DNA of 64,000 bases from Oryzias latipes (lineage: Eukaryota > Chordata > Actinopteri > Beloniformes > Adrianichthyidae). Numbering within the stretch: position 1 is the stretch's first letter; every line of letters begins with the position of its first letter. The notes beneath the pieces were generated by a model. The model was given only the letters and a program-made list of their open reading frames with translations. It was not told the origin of the DNA and ran no database searches. The stretch is taken from contig NC_019859.2 in NCBI RefSeq assembly GCF_002234675.1, forward strand, positions 6,789,240-6,853,239, read 5' to 3'. The translations under genes and the position numbers were made by a program. Shown piece after piece: positions 33,281 through 43,058 of the stretch.

Positions 33281-35925
33281 AACTTGTCCTGTCCAACAGC
33301 TAGGCAGACAGATGAGAGCTGAGGGCCTCTTGGGTTGGACATATTTTACTTTAACAAGAGGGGTTATTAATCTTCAGACAAACCAAAGGTATGTCTGAAT
33401 AAACCCCTTTTGTAATTGAGGCCAAACTTTATTAATTTCAAACATGTCTGAAAATCTTTGGTGTTGGACCGGACGGAAAAGGAAAGAGGGGAAGAAGAAA
33501 GAGGGACGTTAGAGAGAGGGGGGGTAGGGGGTGATAATAGGAGGGGAAGGGGGATAAGACCATGAAGCAGCATAAAGCAACAAGTTTACTGGTTGTTAAT
33601 CATTATGGTAAGGTTCAAATGTAAAAAAAAAAACAAAAAAAAAAGGGCGGAGCCTGTCCACACACACACTCAAATGTTATAAACACACCTGTTAGTTGCA
33701 AAAATGTCCACCTGTCGACATGTACACAAAACAGATAGTGTTCACACGCATACTTATGCCTTAAAACCAACTAGTGTGAAATATTTCAGTCATTCAGTCT
33801 GTTGAGCTAACACCTGTGCTCAGGTGAGTGTTTATGTTCTTCTAAAATGGATGGTGGAACGTGAAAAGAAGGAGGGAGAGTGCCCAGCCATCCCCACCCC
33901 AAGACCCCCACCGCACCAGCAGCGGGAGCCGGATTCCCCCCAACACCACACGGGAACCGGCAGGGAACAACCGCCGCCCGGGCGACCAAGCCCGCCACCC
34001 AGGCCAGGGCCAGCAGGGCCGCCGCAAGGCCCCCAGAGCCAGAGAGCAGGGAGGCACGGAGGGAAAGAGGGCGCCGCCCCAGCCCAACCAGGAGAGCAGC
34101 CCCCCCGCCGCGCCGGGAGAACCCAACGCAGGGCCCCACCGGAGAAGGACGCCCACAGCCCCAGACGAGCACCCCACCACCACCCAGGAGTTCCGGGCAT
34201 CCCCCCGCCCCAACCCCAGGTACGGGCCAGGACCCCCCAAGGGAGACCCACTCCGCACTCCAGGCAGCCATCCGCCCGGCCCACGGTTGGTCCAGGGAGG
34301 AGCGAGGCAGGGGCCCGCCGCCCCCGCCCAGGAGGGGGGAACCCCGGGGAAAAAAGAGGGCCCACAAGGGGTGTTGTAAATATGGCCCGACCAGGCTCGG
34401 CCACAGTTGGAAATTTGGCGGGGCCCAGCACTCAGGAGCAAGGACCAGAACCCACCCCCCAGGGACACGAACACCCCCGGCTCAGATGTAATGTGAACCC
34501 CCCCACCGCGCGGAGAGAGCACCGCCGGGCCCAGGAAGCCAGCACCCCGGGGACACAGCCGCCGTTGCAAAGGGGCCCGTACCCCCCACCAGGGAAGAGG
34601 CAGGGGACAGATGGTCCTAGGTCCCACCTTCCTTGCAAAATGTGTGTGCGTGTATGTGTGTTTGAGAGAGTGTGTGTGTGCATGTGTGTGTGTTTATGTT
34701 GGGATGTATATATTGAGGGGGGAGGGGTGTGTGTACTAAGGGGGGTGCGGTTAAAATTGGCGGGTAGGGCACTAAGGGGACGTCTCCTGATTACTCACAG
34801 TGACGTCCCCTCACCCTCCCCACCAAGGGGCCCTAAATGTCTAAGATGTGGTTAAAATTGGCGGGTAGGGTGCTAGGAGGACATCCGCTGCTTGCTGGCA
34901 GTGATGTCCAAGCACCCCCCCTACCAAGGGCCCTACATGTCTAAGGTGCAAATAAAACCGAAAGAGGGGGGGCCCACTCCATACGGCAACCACAGGAGGG
35001 GGGTCACTGCCTAGTAAACCCCCCCCCCCCAAGGCTCATCGCAGGCTAAGCCCCCCACCCCCTCACCCTATTATGAGGTTATATGAGGAAGGGGGTAAGT
35101 TGGGGACAGATGATAGACTGTCCCCCGGTGGTCAAACAGCCGTCCCCCGCCCCCCCCCCCCCCCCAGCAAGGGGGCCAGGCCCACCCGGCCCCGGGGCCC
35201 CACCCCCGGAGGCGCAGACACCCCAGGCCCAGCACCACCACCCCCACACAGAGAGAGGGGAGCCAGAAAGCGCCGGCCCCCCCCGGAGCAAGCCCAGGCC
35301 CCCACCCCCAAACGCCGGCCCTAGAAGAGCTCTGGTCAGGCCTCGACGGGACCGAGGCAGCCAACCGGCCGGGGAAACCGCCGATGGCCTCAGCGGAGAC
35401 CCCGACCCGTCAACCCCCCCTGCCTCGTACCAATAGTGCCCCCCCCCCTCCCCCAGAATGCCCCCCCACAGGACAGGGCCGACAAGACCCCCACCCCACC
35501 CCACCCCCAGACCCCGCAGCCGAAGCGGATGACACCCAGAGCGACCGGGGGCCCCAAGAGGGTTGTCCCGTCCCGCCCCAGAGCCAGGGAAGGGCCGATC
35601 CCAGCCCCAGGTGTAGACGGGAAGCCCATCCAGCGCCGCTGGGCCCCCCCCCCGAGCAGCGCCCCCCGCCAACCCCCCCCAGCACAGGCAAAGGGACCAC
35701 CCCCCCAAGCCAAGCCAGACCACCACCCCACCCCCCCACCACGCACCCCCACACCCAAGCCCAGAGGACCACGCAGCGCCCCAGGCCGCCCCACCCAGGC
35801 GCCGGACCCGACCCCCCGACCAACGGAGCCCCCACCACCCCCGGCCAGGCACCGGAGGCCCCGACCCCCACCCCGGCCCACGGCAGAAGGGCAAGGAGCA
35901 GCGACGACCATGCCCCCCCCACCCC
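33281..35925 (-). other. Very long G-rich 3'UTR of the L1-like element
   Basis: Between the ORF2 stop and the poly(A) lie about 2.65 kb whose sense (minus) strand is strongly G-rich from 35925 to about 33860, with G-runs of 10 or more (plus-strand C-runs near 35019-35030 and 35147-35165), then an AT-rich end. It also holds a (CA)n tract in sense (plus-strand 34640-34700) and 'aaaattggcgggtagggc' units repeated near 34753 and 34855. Low stop density in GC-rich DNA gives long overlapping frames on all six phases (up to 343 codons). They are proline- or glycine-rich and without domains, so I do not call them genes. The copy at 43059-44990 preserves the same layout without preserving those frames. 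Confidence 0.85.
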
Positions 35926-38900
35926 CTAAGTCACGGAGTTAGCTATGGGAGACCAGAGAGACCGAATTCTTTCAAAGTTACTTGAACTTTGGGCTGACAT
36001 TTTTTCCAAGCTGATATGATCAAGCAGCAGATTTCTGTGTTGACTTATATTTATATTTTTTTTGCTTTTCCAATTTATTAAAATAGTTTTTTTAGCAATG
36101 CAAAGAGTTATGAAAATGATAGAGCCTAATCCTCCTTCTACATCGATGGCACTCATGTCACCAAGCACACAAAGTGACGGTGAAGCTGTGATTGAAACCT
36201 TAAGCCAGACTGATAGATCGGCACATACCTGCTGCCAGAGAGCCTGGACTGGCGTGCAGAACCATAGTGCATGCATGTAATTGTCGGGTAGATTACTGTC
36301 ACAGTGCTGACAAATGTCTGAGTTACTGAGACCCATCTTGAACATCCTCTGTCCAGTGTAGTAAATTCTGTGAAGAGTTTTGAAATGGATTAGCTGCAGA
36401 TTTGGATTTTTTGTCATTTTAAAGGTGTTTAGACAAAGTTCTGACCAAAAACTTTCATCTGTGCTGATGCTCAAATCCGCATCCCATTTTGTTGTCGGAA
36501 GTGAAATATTGTTATCTAAATTACATAAAAGTTTGTATATTTTGGAGAGAGTTTTATTCATTGAGAAATTGATCAGAGTGGTAACTACATCTGGTAGCTT
36601 TAAATCGTTGTCTCTGTATTTAAACTTTTTAGTAATAATTGATTTAAGTTGCTGATATTCCAAGAAGTTATATATTCCATGTTTGTCTTGAAGTTCCTGG
36701 GGAGTTATGAATCTTCTATCAATAATTATGTGCTCTAGTTGTTTTATGCCCCCTGCTTGCCAAGCTGGGAAGTGGATAATTTTTTTGTTTATGAGGATGT
36801 CTGGGTTGTTCCAGATGGGTGTCATTTTGCACGGTTGAATTGATGATTTTGATATTTTGAGAAATTCCCACCAGGCTGTTAAAGTGGCATTTATATTAAT
36901 ACTTTTGAAACAATCCTGTTTTTTAACTATTTGACTAATAAATGGAAGATCTGACAGGTTGATCTTTCCACATAACGCCTGTTCCAAGTCTAACCATGAG
37001 TTGGTTTCTGGATTATTTTTTAACCATTTTAAGATGTATTGTAATCTATTTGCAAGAAAGTAATTGTGGAAGTTAGGTAATTCTAATCCTCCACAGCTTT
37101 TTGCAGATTTTAAAGTTTTTAGACTAATTCTTGCAGGTTTATTGTTCCATAAAAAGCTTGATATGGATGAGTCTAATGTTTTGAACCATTTTAATGGCGG
37201 TTGTGTGGGAATCATTGAGAAGAGATAATTAACTTTGGGTAAGATTTTCATTTTAACCGTGGCTACCTTGCCCATAAGGGACAAAGGCAGGTTGGTCCAG
37301 CGTGTTAGGTCGTCCTGTATGTTTTTCAGTAATGGGGTGTAGTTTAGCAGCACCAGTTCTGATATTTTGGGGGAAAAATAAATACCTAGATATTTTATAT
37401 TGCCTGATTTAACTGGTATTGTGAGTCCTTGCTCCGCATTACTGTTCAGTGGTAATAAAACAGATTTATTCCAATTAATGGAATAGTCTGATATAGAAGA
37501 GAATTCATTAATGATTGTTGCCGTTTCATTTACAGAATGTATATTACTTAAAAACAGTAATATGTCATCTGCATAGAGACTAATTTTATGATGGCTGTGT
37601 TTGGTTTTAATTCCTTTAATACTCTCATTCTGTCTTATTGCTGCAGCTAGAGGCTCGATAAATATTGCAAAAAGCGAGGGGGAGAGTGGGCAACCCTGTC
37701 TAGTTCCTCTTCCAAGAAAAAACCTGTTGGAAGTCTGTTTATTAGTTCTAACTGATGCATTGGGGTTGTGATATAATATTTTGATCCAATTGATGAAGGA
37801 TTCTCCAAACCCAAACTTATGGAGGGCAGCAATGAGGAACTTCCAGTTTACTCTATCAAAGGCTTTTTCAGCATCCAGTGATAGTATAGTCATTTCCTGG
37901 TTTTTGATGGTGGCAAAGTCTATTATGTTAACGAGTCTGCGGACATTGTCATCCGAGTGTCTGCCTTTGATGAATCCAGTTTGATCAAAGTCAATTATGT
38001 GAGGAGTGACTTTTTCTATTCTCTGTGCTAGTGCTTTGCAGATAATTTTTACATCTGCATTAATTAAAGAAATGGGGCGATAGCTTGAAGGACTCGTGGG
38101 GTCTTTGTCTGGTTTTAGAAGAAGGATAATGTTGGCAGAGTTCATGTTAGGTGGTAGAGATTGGCTTTCATTGATAAATTTTACCGTTTTATAAAACGTT
38201 GGTGCCAGTTGTTCCCAGAATTCCTTATAAAACTCTGCAGGAAAGCCGTCGGGTCCTGGTGCTTTGCTGTTAGGCATAAGTGACAGAGCTTCATGAAGCT
38301 CAGACAACGAGAGCGGAGAGTCTAAATTTGTGATTTGATCTTCGTTTAACTTGGGCAGGTTTATATTGTTGAGAAATGAGTTGATGCTTTGTTCTGATGG
38401 ATTGATCTGTGGAGTGTATAAGTTTTGATAAAAGTCTTTAAACGCATTATTAATTTTTACCGGGTCATGGGTGACATTCCCTGTTTGGTCCATAATCGAA
38501 GTGATTGTTGATTTTTCTTTATTAATTTTAAGCTGATTAGCTAGAAATTTGCCAGATTTATTTGAGTTTTCATATCTTTCCAGTCGAAGCCTTTGTATCT
38601 GGAATTGTGTTTGTTTATTGATGATGTCATTTAACTGCAGCTTTAAATTTTTCAGGTCCCCCAGTATGTGTTCCTGTGCAGAAGCAGCATAAGCAGTCTC
38701 CAGAGTTTTTATTTTATTTCCTAATTCTAATAAATCTGCTTTCTCCTTGCGTTTTTTATGCGTTGAATAAGAGATGATTTTCCCTCTCATGACTGCTTTT
38801 GCTGCTTCCCAAAGAATACTTGGTGATATTTCAGAAGTATCGTTGAATTCTAAGAAGGTTGCCCACTCTTTTTTAAAGAATTCAATAAATTCTTGGTCTT

Positions 38901-39669
38901 TTAACAGAGACGTATTAAACCTCCAGGTTGAACCCGAGGGTCTGGGTACTTCCCTTGAAATAGTAACAGAAACTGGTGCATGGTCACTGATAATAATTGG
39001 ATGAATGTTGGAACTTTTAATTTCTTTCAAAAGGGAGTTACTGACTAATAAATAATCTAAACGAGATTGTGAATGGTGAACTGGAGAAAAAAAGGTGAAC
39101 CCCTTAGTGCTTGGATGACATGAGCGCCAAGCGTCGCAGAGACCCAGATCATTCATGTACTGCTTTAGAATACTTGCAGACTGCCATGTACGCTGGTTTG
39201 CTGCTGTGCTGAGTCTGTCAAGTTCAGGGTCCAAAACAAGGTTGACGTCTCCTCCTATAATGATTGTGGAGTCAGAGTGAACTGAGAGTGAGGTGAAGAA
39301 TCTGTGAAAGAAGGAAGAGTCGTCAACATTAGGACCATAGATGCTGGCGATGCAAAAGTCTTTATTCTGAATGGATATATTAATGATTACAAATCTGCCT
39401 TCTGGGTCAGTAACTGTATCCTTATGAGTAAATGTAACATTTTTATTAATCAAAACTGCAACCCCTCTTTGTTTGGAGTTGAAACTGGCAGAATACATAG
39501 CTGGATACTGGGAACAGCACAGGAGATGACCAGCTGATAAAGATAAATGGGTCTCCTGCAGCAGAGCTATATCTGCTTTAAGATCATTCAGGTGATTTAA
39601 CACTTTCAATCTCTTTGGCCCAGAACCAAGTCCACGCACATTCCAGCTAACGATGTTAAGACTGTTCAT
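35926..39669 (-). CDS. L1-like ORF2: endonuclease and reverse transcriptase, 1,247 aa
   Basis: ORF2 nicks the target DNA and reverse transcribes the element RNA from the nick. Residues 1-235 form an apurinic-type endonuclease with its key positions present: N8 in SWNVRGL, E39 in LLQETHL, YGPN at 111-114, D141/N143 in GGDVN, and D229-H230 in ISDHAPV. The reverse transcriptase spans about 465-760 with SYRPISLIN (529-537), LDAEKAFDRVNW (598-609), TRQGCPLSPSLF (656-667) and the catalytic YADD at 699-702. A C-terminal zinc knuckle C1120-x2-C1123-x9-H1133-x4-C1138 is typical of the L1/Tx1 group. No stops or frameshifts, and length is normal for the family. The ATG at 39669 is chosen because the endonuclease starts four residues later. 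It lies 513 bp downstream of ORF1. Confidence 0.96.
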   Translation of the reverse strand: MNSLNIVSWNVRGLGSGPKRLKVLNHLNDLKADIALLQETHLSLSAGHLLCCSQYPAMYSASFNSKQRGVAVLINKNVTFTHKDTVTDPEGRFVIINISIQNKDFCIASIYGPNVDDSSFFHRFFTSLSVHSDSTIIIGGDVNLVLDPELDRLSTAANQRTWQSASILKQYMNDLGLCDAWRSCHPSTKGFTFFSPVHHSQSRLDYLLVSNSLLKEIKSSNIHPIIISDHAPVSVTISREVPRPSGSTWRFNTSLLKDQEFIEFFKKEWATFLEFNDTSEISPSILWEAAKAVMRGKIISYSTHKKRKEKADLLELGNKIKTLETAYAASAQEHILGDLKNLKLQLNDIINKQTQFQIQRLRLERYENSNKSGKFLANQLKINKEKSTITSIMDQTGNVTHDPVKINNAFKDFYQNLYTPQINPSEQSINSFLNNINLPKLNEDQITNLDSPLSLSELHEALSLMPNSKAPGPDGFPAEFYKEFWEQLAPTFYKTVKFINESQSLPPNMNSANIILLLKPDKDPTSPSSYRPISLINADVKIICKALAQRIEKVTPHIIDFDQTGFIKGRHSDDNVRRLVNIIDFATIKNQEMTILSLDAEKAFDRVNWKFLIAALHKFGFGESFINWIKILYHNPNASVRTNKQTSNRFFLGRGTRQGCPLSPSLFAIFIEPLAAAIRQNESIKGIKTKHSHHKISLYADDILLFLSNIHSVNETATIINEFSSISDYSINWNKSVLLPLNSNAEQGLTIPVKSGNIKYLGIYFSPKISELVLLNYTPLLKNIQDDLTRWTNLPLSLMGKVATVKMKILPKVNYLFSMIPTQPPLKWFKTLDSSISSFLWNNKPARISLKTLKSAKSCGGLELPNFHNYFLANRLQYILKWLKNNPETNSWLDLEQALCGKINLSDLPFISQIVKKQDCFKSININATLTAWWEFLKISKSSIQPCKMTPIWNNPDILINKKIIHFPAWQAGGIKQLEHIIIDRRFITPQELQDKHGIYNFLEYQQLKSIITKKFKYRDNDLKLPDVVTTLINFSMNKTLSKIYKLLCNLDNNISLPTTKWDADLSISTDESFWSELCLNTFKMTKNPNLQLIHFKTLHRIYYTGQRMFKMGLSNSDICQHCDSNLPDNYMHALWFCTPVQALWQQVCADLSVWLKVSITASPSLCVLGDMSAIDVEGGLGSIIFITLCIAKKTILINWKSKKNINISQHRNLLLDHISLEKMSAQSSSNFERIRSLWSPIANSVT

Positions 39670-40182
39670 AGCTGTTCTAACCGGGAGAGTGCAAGGCTAA
39701 ATAGTGCGTGTGCCCGTCCGTGTGCGCGTGCCCGCTGTGCGTACCTGCTACACTGACAAGCGCTGTGCGTTGTGGGTGAACGTGTCTTGGCTATGAGCTG
39801 CATGTTATGTGCGTCCTGTGTGAGCCTAAGTGAGGTTTTTGCAGTTTATCAACGTGTGTGTGCGGGATCGCGTGTGCATGCTCTTATGCGCGCTAGTATG
39901 CGCGCGCGCCCGTTCCGTGCATAAATAAATACTCACCGTGGTTGCGTTGACTTTACCTGATTCACATATGAGGACATGGGAAGGGGGGGGGGACAAGAGA
40001 AAAGAGAGAGGGAAAGAGAAAAAACAAAAACAACGAAACAACAACAGAAACATGAATGTGAGAGAAAGAAAAAACACTTTTCCTGAGAGGTGTGGATTAT
40101 TGATGATCCGATTATTTCCTAGTTAAATAAGTTTGCGGGTTTCTTCTGGGCAGCGCAGATGTCAGTGCGCCTCTGAAAGCCT

Positions 40183-40950
40183 TCAGCACAGCCAGGGTGT
40201 TACCTCTGGGTCCCGGAACAGCTTGCCATTCACAAAAAGTTTATCAACAGCAACCACCGCACGGGCTCCAGCAGACAGGTGCTTCCTCCTCAGCGGGAAG
40301 AGGATTTTCCGCCGGCGGAGGATCTCGCCTGGAAACTGATCATTCACGCTGTATTGTGTGTCTTTCAGCTCTCGCCCTCTGCTTTTTACCTGCATCTTTT
40401 GTTTATAATGTTCAAATTTAGCAACAATAGGACGGGGACGCTGATTGTCCGGCCTTTTTCCTCCGAGCCGGTGAACCCTGTGGAAGGAGATCTTCTGGAC
40501 TTCTTCCTTGGGGAGTTTCAGGTGGACCTCTATAAAGGACTTAACAATGTTCTCCGGGACTTCCCCTGCCTCTTCTGGAATCCCTGCGAACACTAGATTG
40601 TCCCTCATGCTCCTCGCCTGAAGATCCAGGAGGGTTTCCTTGATGGATCGGTTTTCCTCAGAGAGACGGGCGGTGTCGTGGCCCAAGATCTTCACGGTCT
40701 CTCTGAGGGCCTGGTTCTCCGCTGCGAGCTCCTGCACCTGCTGTTGGCTGAACTCCAGAGACTCTCGCAGACCTTGGAATTCCTTATGGAGGATCTCCAG
40801 CAGATTTAAACGGCAATCAAGGCTGGAGAGCCTTTTATCAATTGAATCCAGGATATCACTCATGTTGCTGCCTGGGGAGGAGGCAGCCCCCGGGGAGTCT
40901 TCGGGACGGTTGCGTTTGGTGGACGGAGTGGCGGTGTTGGATTTCTTCAT
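40183..40950 (-). CDS. L1-like ORF1: coiled-coil RNA-binding protein, 255 aa
   Basis: ORF1 proteins of this group coat the element RNA as trimers and act as nucleic-acid chaperones. Visible order: basic, Ser/Pro-rich N-terminus (1-29), a long heptad-rich coiled coil (about 32-112, LDSIDKRLSSLDCRLNLLE onward), an RRM-like domain (113-188, beginning RSMRDNLVFAGIPEE and including ISFHRVHRLG and RPRPIVAKF), and a basic C-terminal domain (195-250, with LRRRKILFPLRRK). The frame stays open upstream of the annotated ATG for about 35 codons with an acidic DLEDLEDLE stretch but no ATG, so the true start could be upstream and non-AUG, or the original start may have been lost. The stop is at 40183. Complete and undamaged. 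Confidence 0.93.
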   Translation of the reverse strand: MKKSNTATPSTKRNRPEDSPGAASSPGSNMSDILDSIDKRLSSLDCRLNLLEILHKEFQGLRESLEFSQQQVQELAAENQALRETVKILGHDTARLSEENRSIKETLLDLQARSMRDNLVFAGIPEEAGEVPENIVKSFIEVHLKLPKEEVQKISFHRVHRLGGKRPDNQRPRPIVAKFEHYKQKMQVKSRGRELKDTQYSVNDQFPGEILRRRKILFPLRRKHLSAGARAVVAVDKLFVNGKLFRDPEVTPWLC

Positions 40951-41196
40951 GAGGCAGGTATTGAAACACTCGTCGATGTAATTCTCCAGATCCTCCAGGT
41001 CCTCCAGGTCATCCAGGCTGGCAAATGCTTGACAAACTTTTTCAGATTTTTATTTTTTAAACTTTCTGGATTATTTAAATATGGCGGTGTAATTAAATAA
41101 ATCAAAAATGTTTGTTCACAACTTACGCGCCGCCAAGTAAACTCACCACACTCCTCTCGTCGGCTCTCGCGATACTACAGCATCACGTGCTCCCTC
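40951..41196 (-). promoter_or_regulatory. 5'UTR / putative internal promoter of L1-like element
   Basis: 246 bp from the 5' junction to the ORF1 ATG. It has an E-box CACGTG close to the 5' end, a CpG-containing first 60 bp, and a YY1-like GGCGG core about 110 bp in. L1-type elements need a promoter inside the element because they must restore it on each insertion; this assignment rests on position and motifs only. Confidence 0.45.
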
Positions 41197-41217
41197 CTAA
41201 ATATATATATATTTCTT
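41197..41217. repeat. Right 21-bp target-site duplication of L1-like element
   Basis: Perfect match to 33238-33258, immediately 5' of the element in its sense direction. Confidence 0.9.
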
Positions 41218-41633
41218 ATACAATCATAACCACTCTCAATTGCTACGGGAAAAAATATTTAACAAGCCCAGTCTTCATCCTGATGTTGAGCTAGTCAGAC
41301 TGAAAGATAATCCTGTACCACAGTAACAAAGTTTTTGTTTTTCATTTTTTTTTTAAGTTTAGTTTTAAACTCACAGGGACAATATACAATTAATTTTAAT
41401 AAAACCCCATTTACTTTAGCTAATTTTTTATTGAATAAAAACATTGATTTGTACGTCAAATTACAAAAGAGAAAACATTTTTAGACTGCCTACAGATATT
41501 TTGCCTAGAAATGTGTGTTCAGGTTTAAAGAGAAGGCTTCTTTTTTAATCAGAAAAAGATTAGGATTTGTCGCTTGAATATTCCCAAGTGTTTCACATTT
41601 ATGCATTTATCTCTGAAAACATATTTAATCACT
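41218..41633. other. Non-coding stretch
   Basis: AT-rich; nothing recognised. Confidence 0.45.
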
Positions 41634-41638
41634 GATTC

Positions 41639-42101
41639 TGTCATGGCTAGCAGGCTGAGGCAGACCCAGATGCTGGAACCCGGAAGGATACTCGGCAGAC
41701 AGGTGGTAAGTATAAGAAGTTTTAATGTGGGAGAACAGGATTTGCAGGGCAGAATGCGTAGAAGATGGTTGGAGGTTCTTGAGGGCGAACACCGTGATCC
41801 TGAGAGAAGCCAGGGGGACGTCGAGACAGGAAACAGTGAGAGGTGAGTTCAGGCCAAGTGTTCCAGACGAGAGCGGGATCCTGAGCAATAGACAAAACAA
41901 GGTATTAGTCGTGGAAGCGAGAACCAGAGCGGGACAATGCATGAATCGGCCAGAGAAGCACCGTGGAGTACAACGAACTAGCCTCAAGTACAGGTCCTGG
42001 TTCTCCTTAAGAGCCCGGCCCCTGATGATTATGACGAGGCACAGCTAGTGTCAGCAGGTGGACCTGATGATGAGGAGGAGCCGGCTGGGGGCACCGTGAC
42101 A
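41639..42101 (-). mobile_element. Solo LTR of a gypsy-like retrotransposon
   Basis: 463 bp bounded by TGTCATGG and CCGTGACA (TG...CA ends with a TGTCA-type inverted repeat) and flanked by the 5-bp direct repeat GATTC (41634-41638 and 42102-42106). Read on the minus strand it opens 'tgtcacggtgcc' like the LTR at 62877, and both contain 'cttaaggag', so the two are related and in opposite orientation. No internal region is present, which is what recombination between two LTRs leaves. The short open frames inside (41574-42048) are not genes. Confidence 0.8.
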
Positions 42102-42106
42102 GATTC

Positions 42107-43058
42107 TTTTCTTATGTCAATTTATTTTAAAATCATCAACTCACATGTAAGGTTGTCTCAATTCAGATTATTTGCTTTTCCAAGACAGCCAGAATTTCAA
42201 CAGATCAGTTTTAAAATATTTACTCTAAATGTGAGTTTTTGTTAGTATTAAATCAAAATGTGCTGATTTTAAAGGCTGGACATCAAGTTTAAATGAATCA
42301 ATTTATTCATTCACATACTGGAGCATGGAAGTGTAATAATGTCTGTGTTGTATTTATATTCTAATCTCAGATAAATTTGAAACACAGGAGCTCAAACGCA
42401 GATTAAATTTGATGTGACTTGTTTGCTTTGGAGTTAAAACAGTTAACGTAGACCAGAGCAGGTTAACCTCCAGAATGAGTCAGTTCTGGTTGTGTGTAGA
42501 ATAAAGACTTTGTTTTCTCCTTTTATGTATTAAAAATCACAGACGTCGCCAGTTTTAAATGCAATTTCTATCAAAAATTAAAGTAGAAACAGAAAAAAGC
42601 ATGGATTAAAAATAAAATGAGTGAATTGACGCTTCATAATAACCATAACAATAATAAAAGCATGTTTAGAAGATCATCTCGTATATTGACGAGGTGCCAC
42701 ATATCTTTGTATGTGGCAGCTCGGCTTGTGTACAGTGGAACTCATTTCCTCTTCCAGTATTTTAGAGAGTACTGTGCATGTCCAAATGATTTATTCCGAC
42801 GGAAAGTTTGGCGCATGTAAACGTTTGTTTTGATCAGAAAAATTTTTTCTGGGCCAATGTACACAGTTGAATTCTAATCCGATCTTTGATCCGATCAAAG
42901 ATATTTTGCACATGTAACTGCAGCTAGAGTCTGCTAAATGCTGGTTATCTGGTCAAAAGAAAGAATAATACAGTTTCAATAAGGACGATTTACGTCATCT
43001 TTAGTAATGCTGGGTTTGCTGACTCAGCACTGACACATCACTCAATTGTTCTTCACTC
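42107..43058. other. Non-coding stretch
   Basis: AT-rich; no gene or repeat recognised. Confidence 0.45.

Larger units (their letters stand above)
33259..41196 (-). mobile_element. Full-length L1/Tx1-like non-LTR retrotransposon
   Basis: A 7.94-kb element in minus orientation: 5'UTR 41196-40951, ORF1 40950-40183, inter-ORF 40182-39670, ORF2 39669-35926, 3'UTR 35925-33281, and poly(A) seen as 24 T at 33257-33280. A perfect 21-bp duplication flanks it (33238-33258 and 41197-41217), the hallmark of target-primed reverse transcription. Both ORFs are free of stops, so the insertion is young and may be competent. The 5'UTR contains CACGTG (41184-41189) and a YY1-like AAATATGGCGG on the plus strand (41077-41087), plausible parts of an internal promoter. 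A second, 5'-truncated copy is at 43059-44990. L1 elements copy their RNA into new genomic sites and can also mobilise SINEs and mRNAs. Confidence 0.95.

Noticed and set aside
33807..34855. Long frames on both strands (up to 343 codons, Pro/Arg- or Gly-rich)
   Set aside because: They are a by-product of GC-rich, stop-poor 3'UTR sequence of the L1-like element. All six phases are open, no domain is visible, and the second copy of the 3'UTR does not keep the frames.
35073..35942. Further overlapping proline-rich and glycine-rich frames (up to 271 codons)
   Set aside because: Same GC-bias artefact in the L1-like 3'UTR, with homopolymer C-runs that would shift frame readily.
41574..42048. Two plus-strand frames of 90 and 107 codons
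   Set aside because: They lie inside a solo LTR with a 5-bp target duplication; there is no protein family signature.
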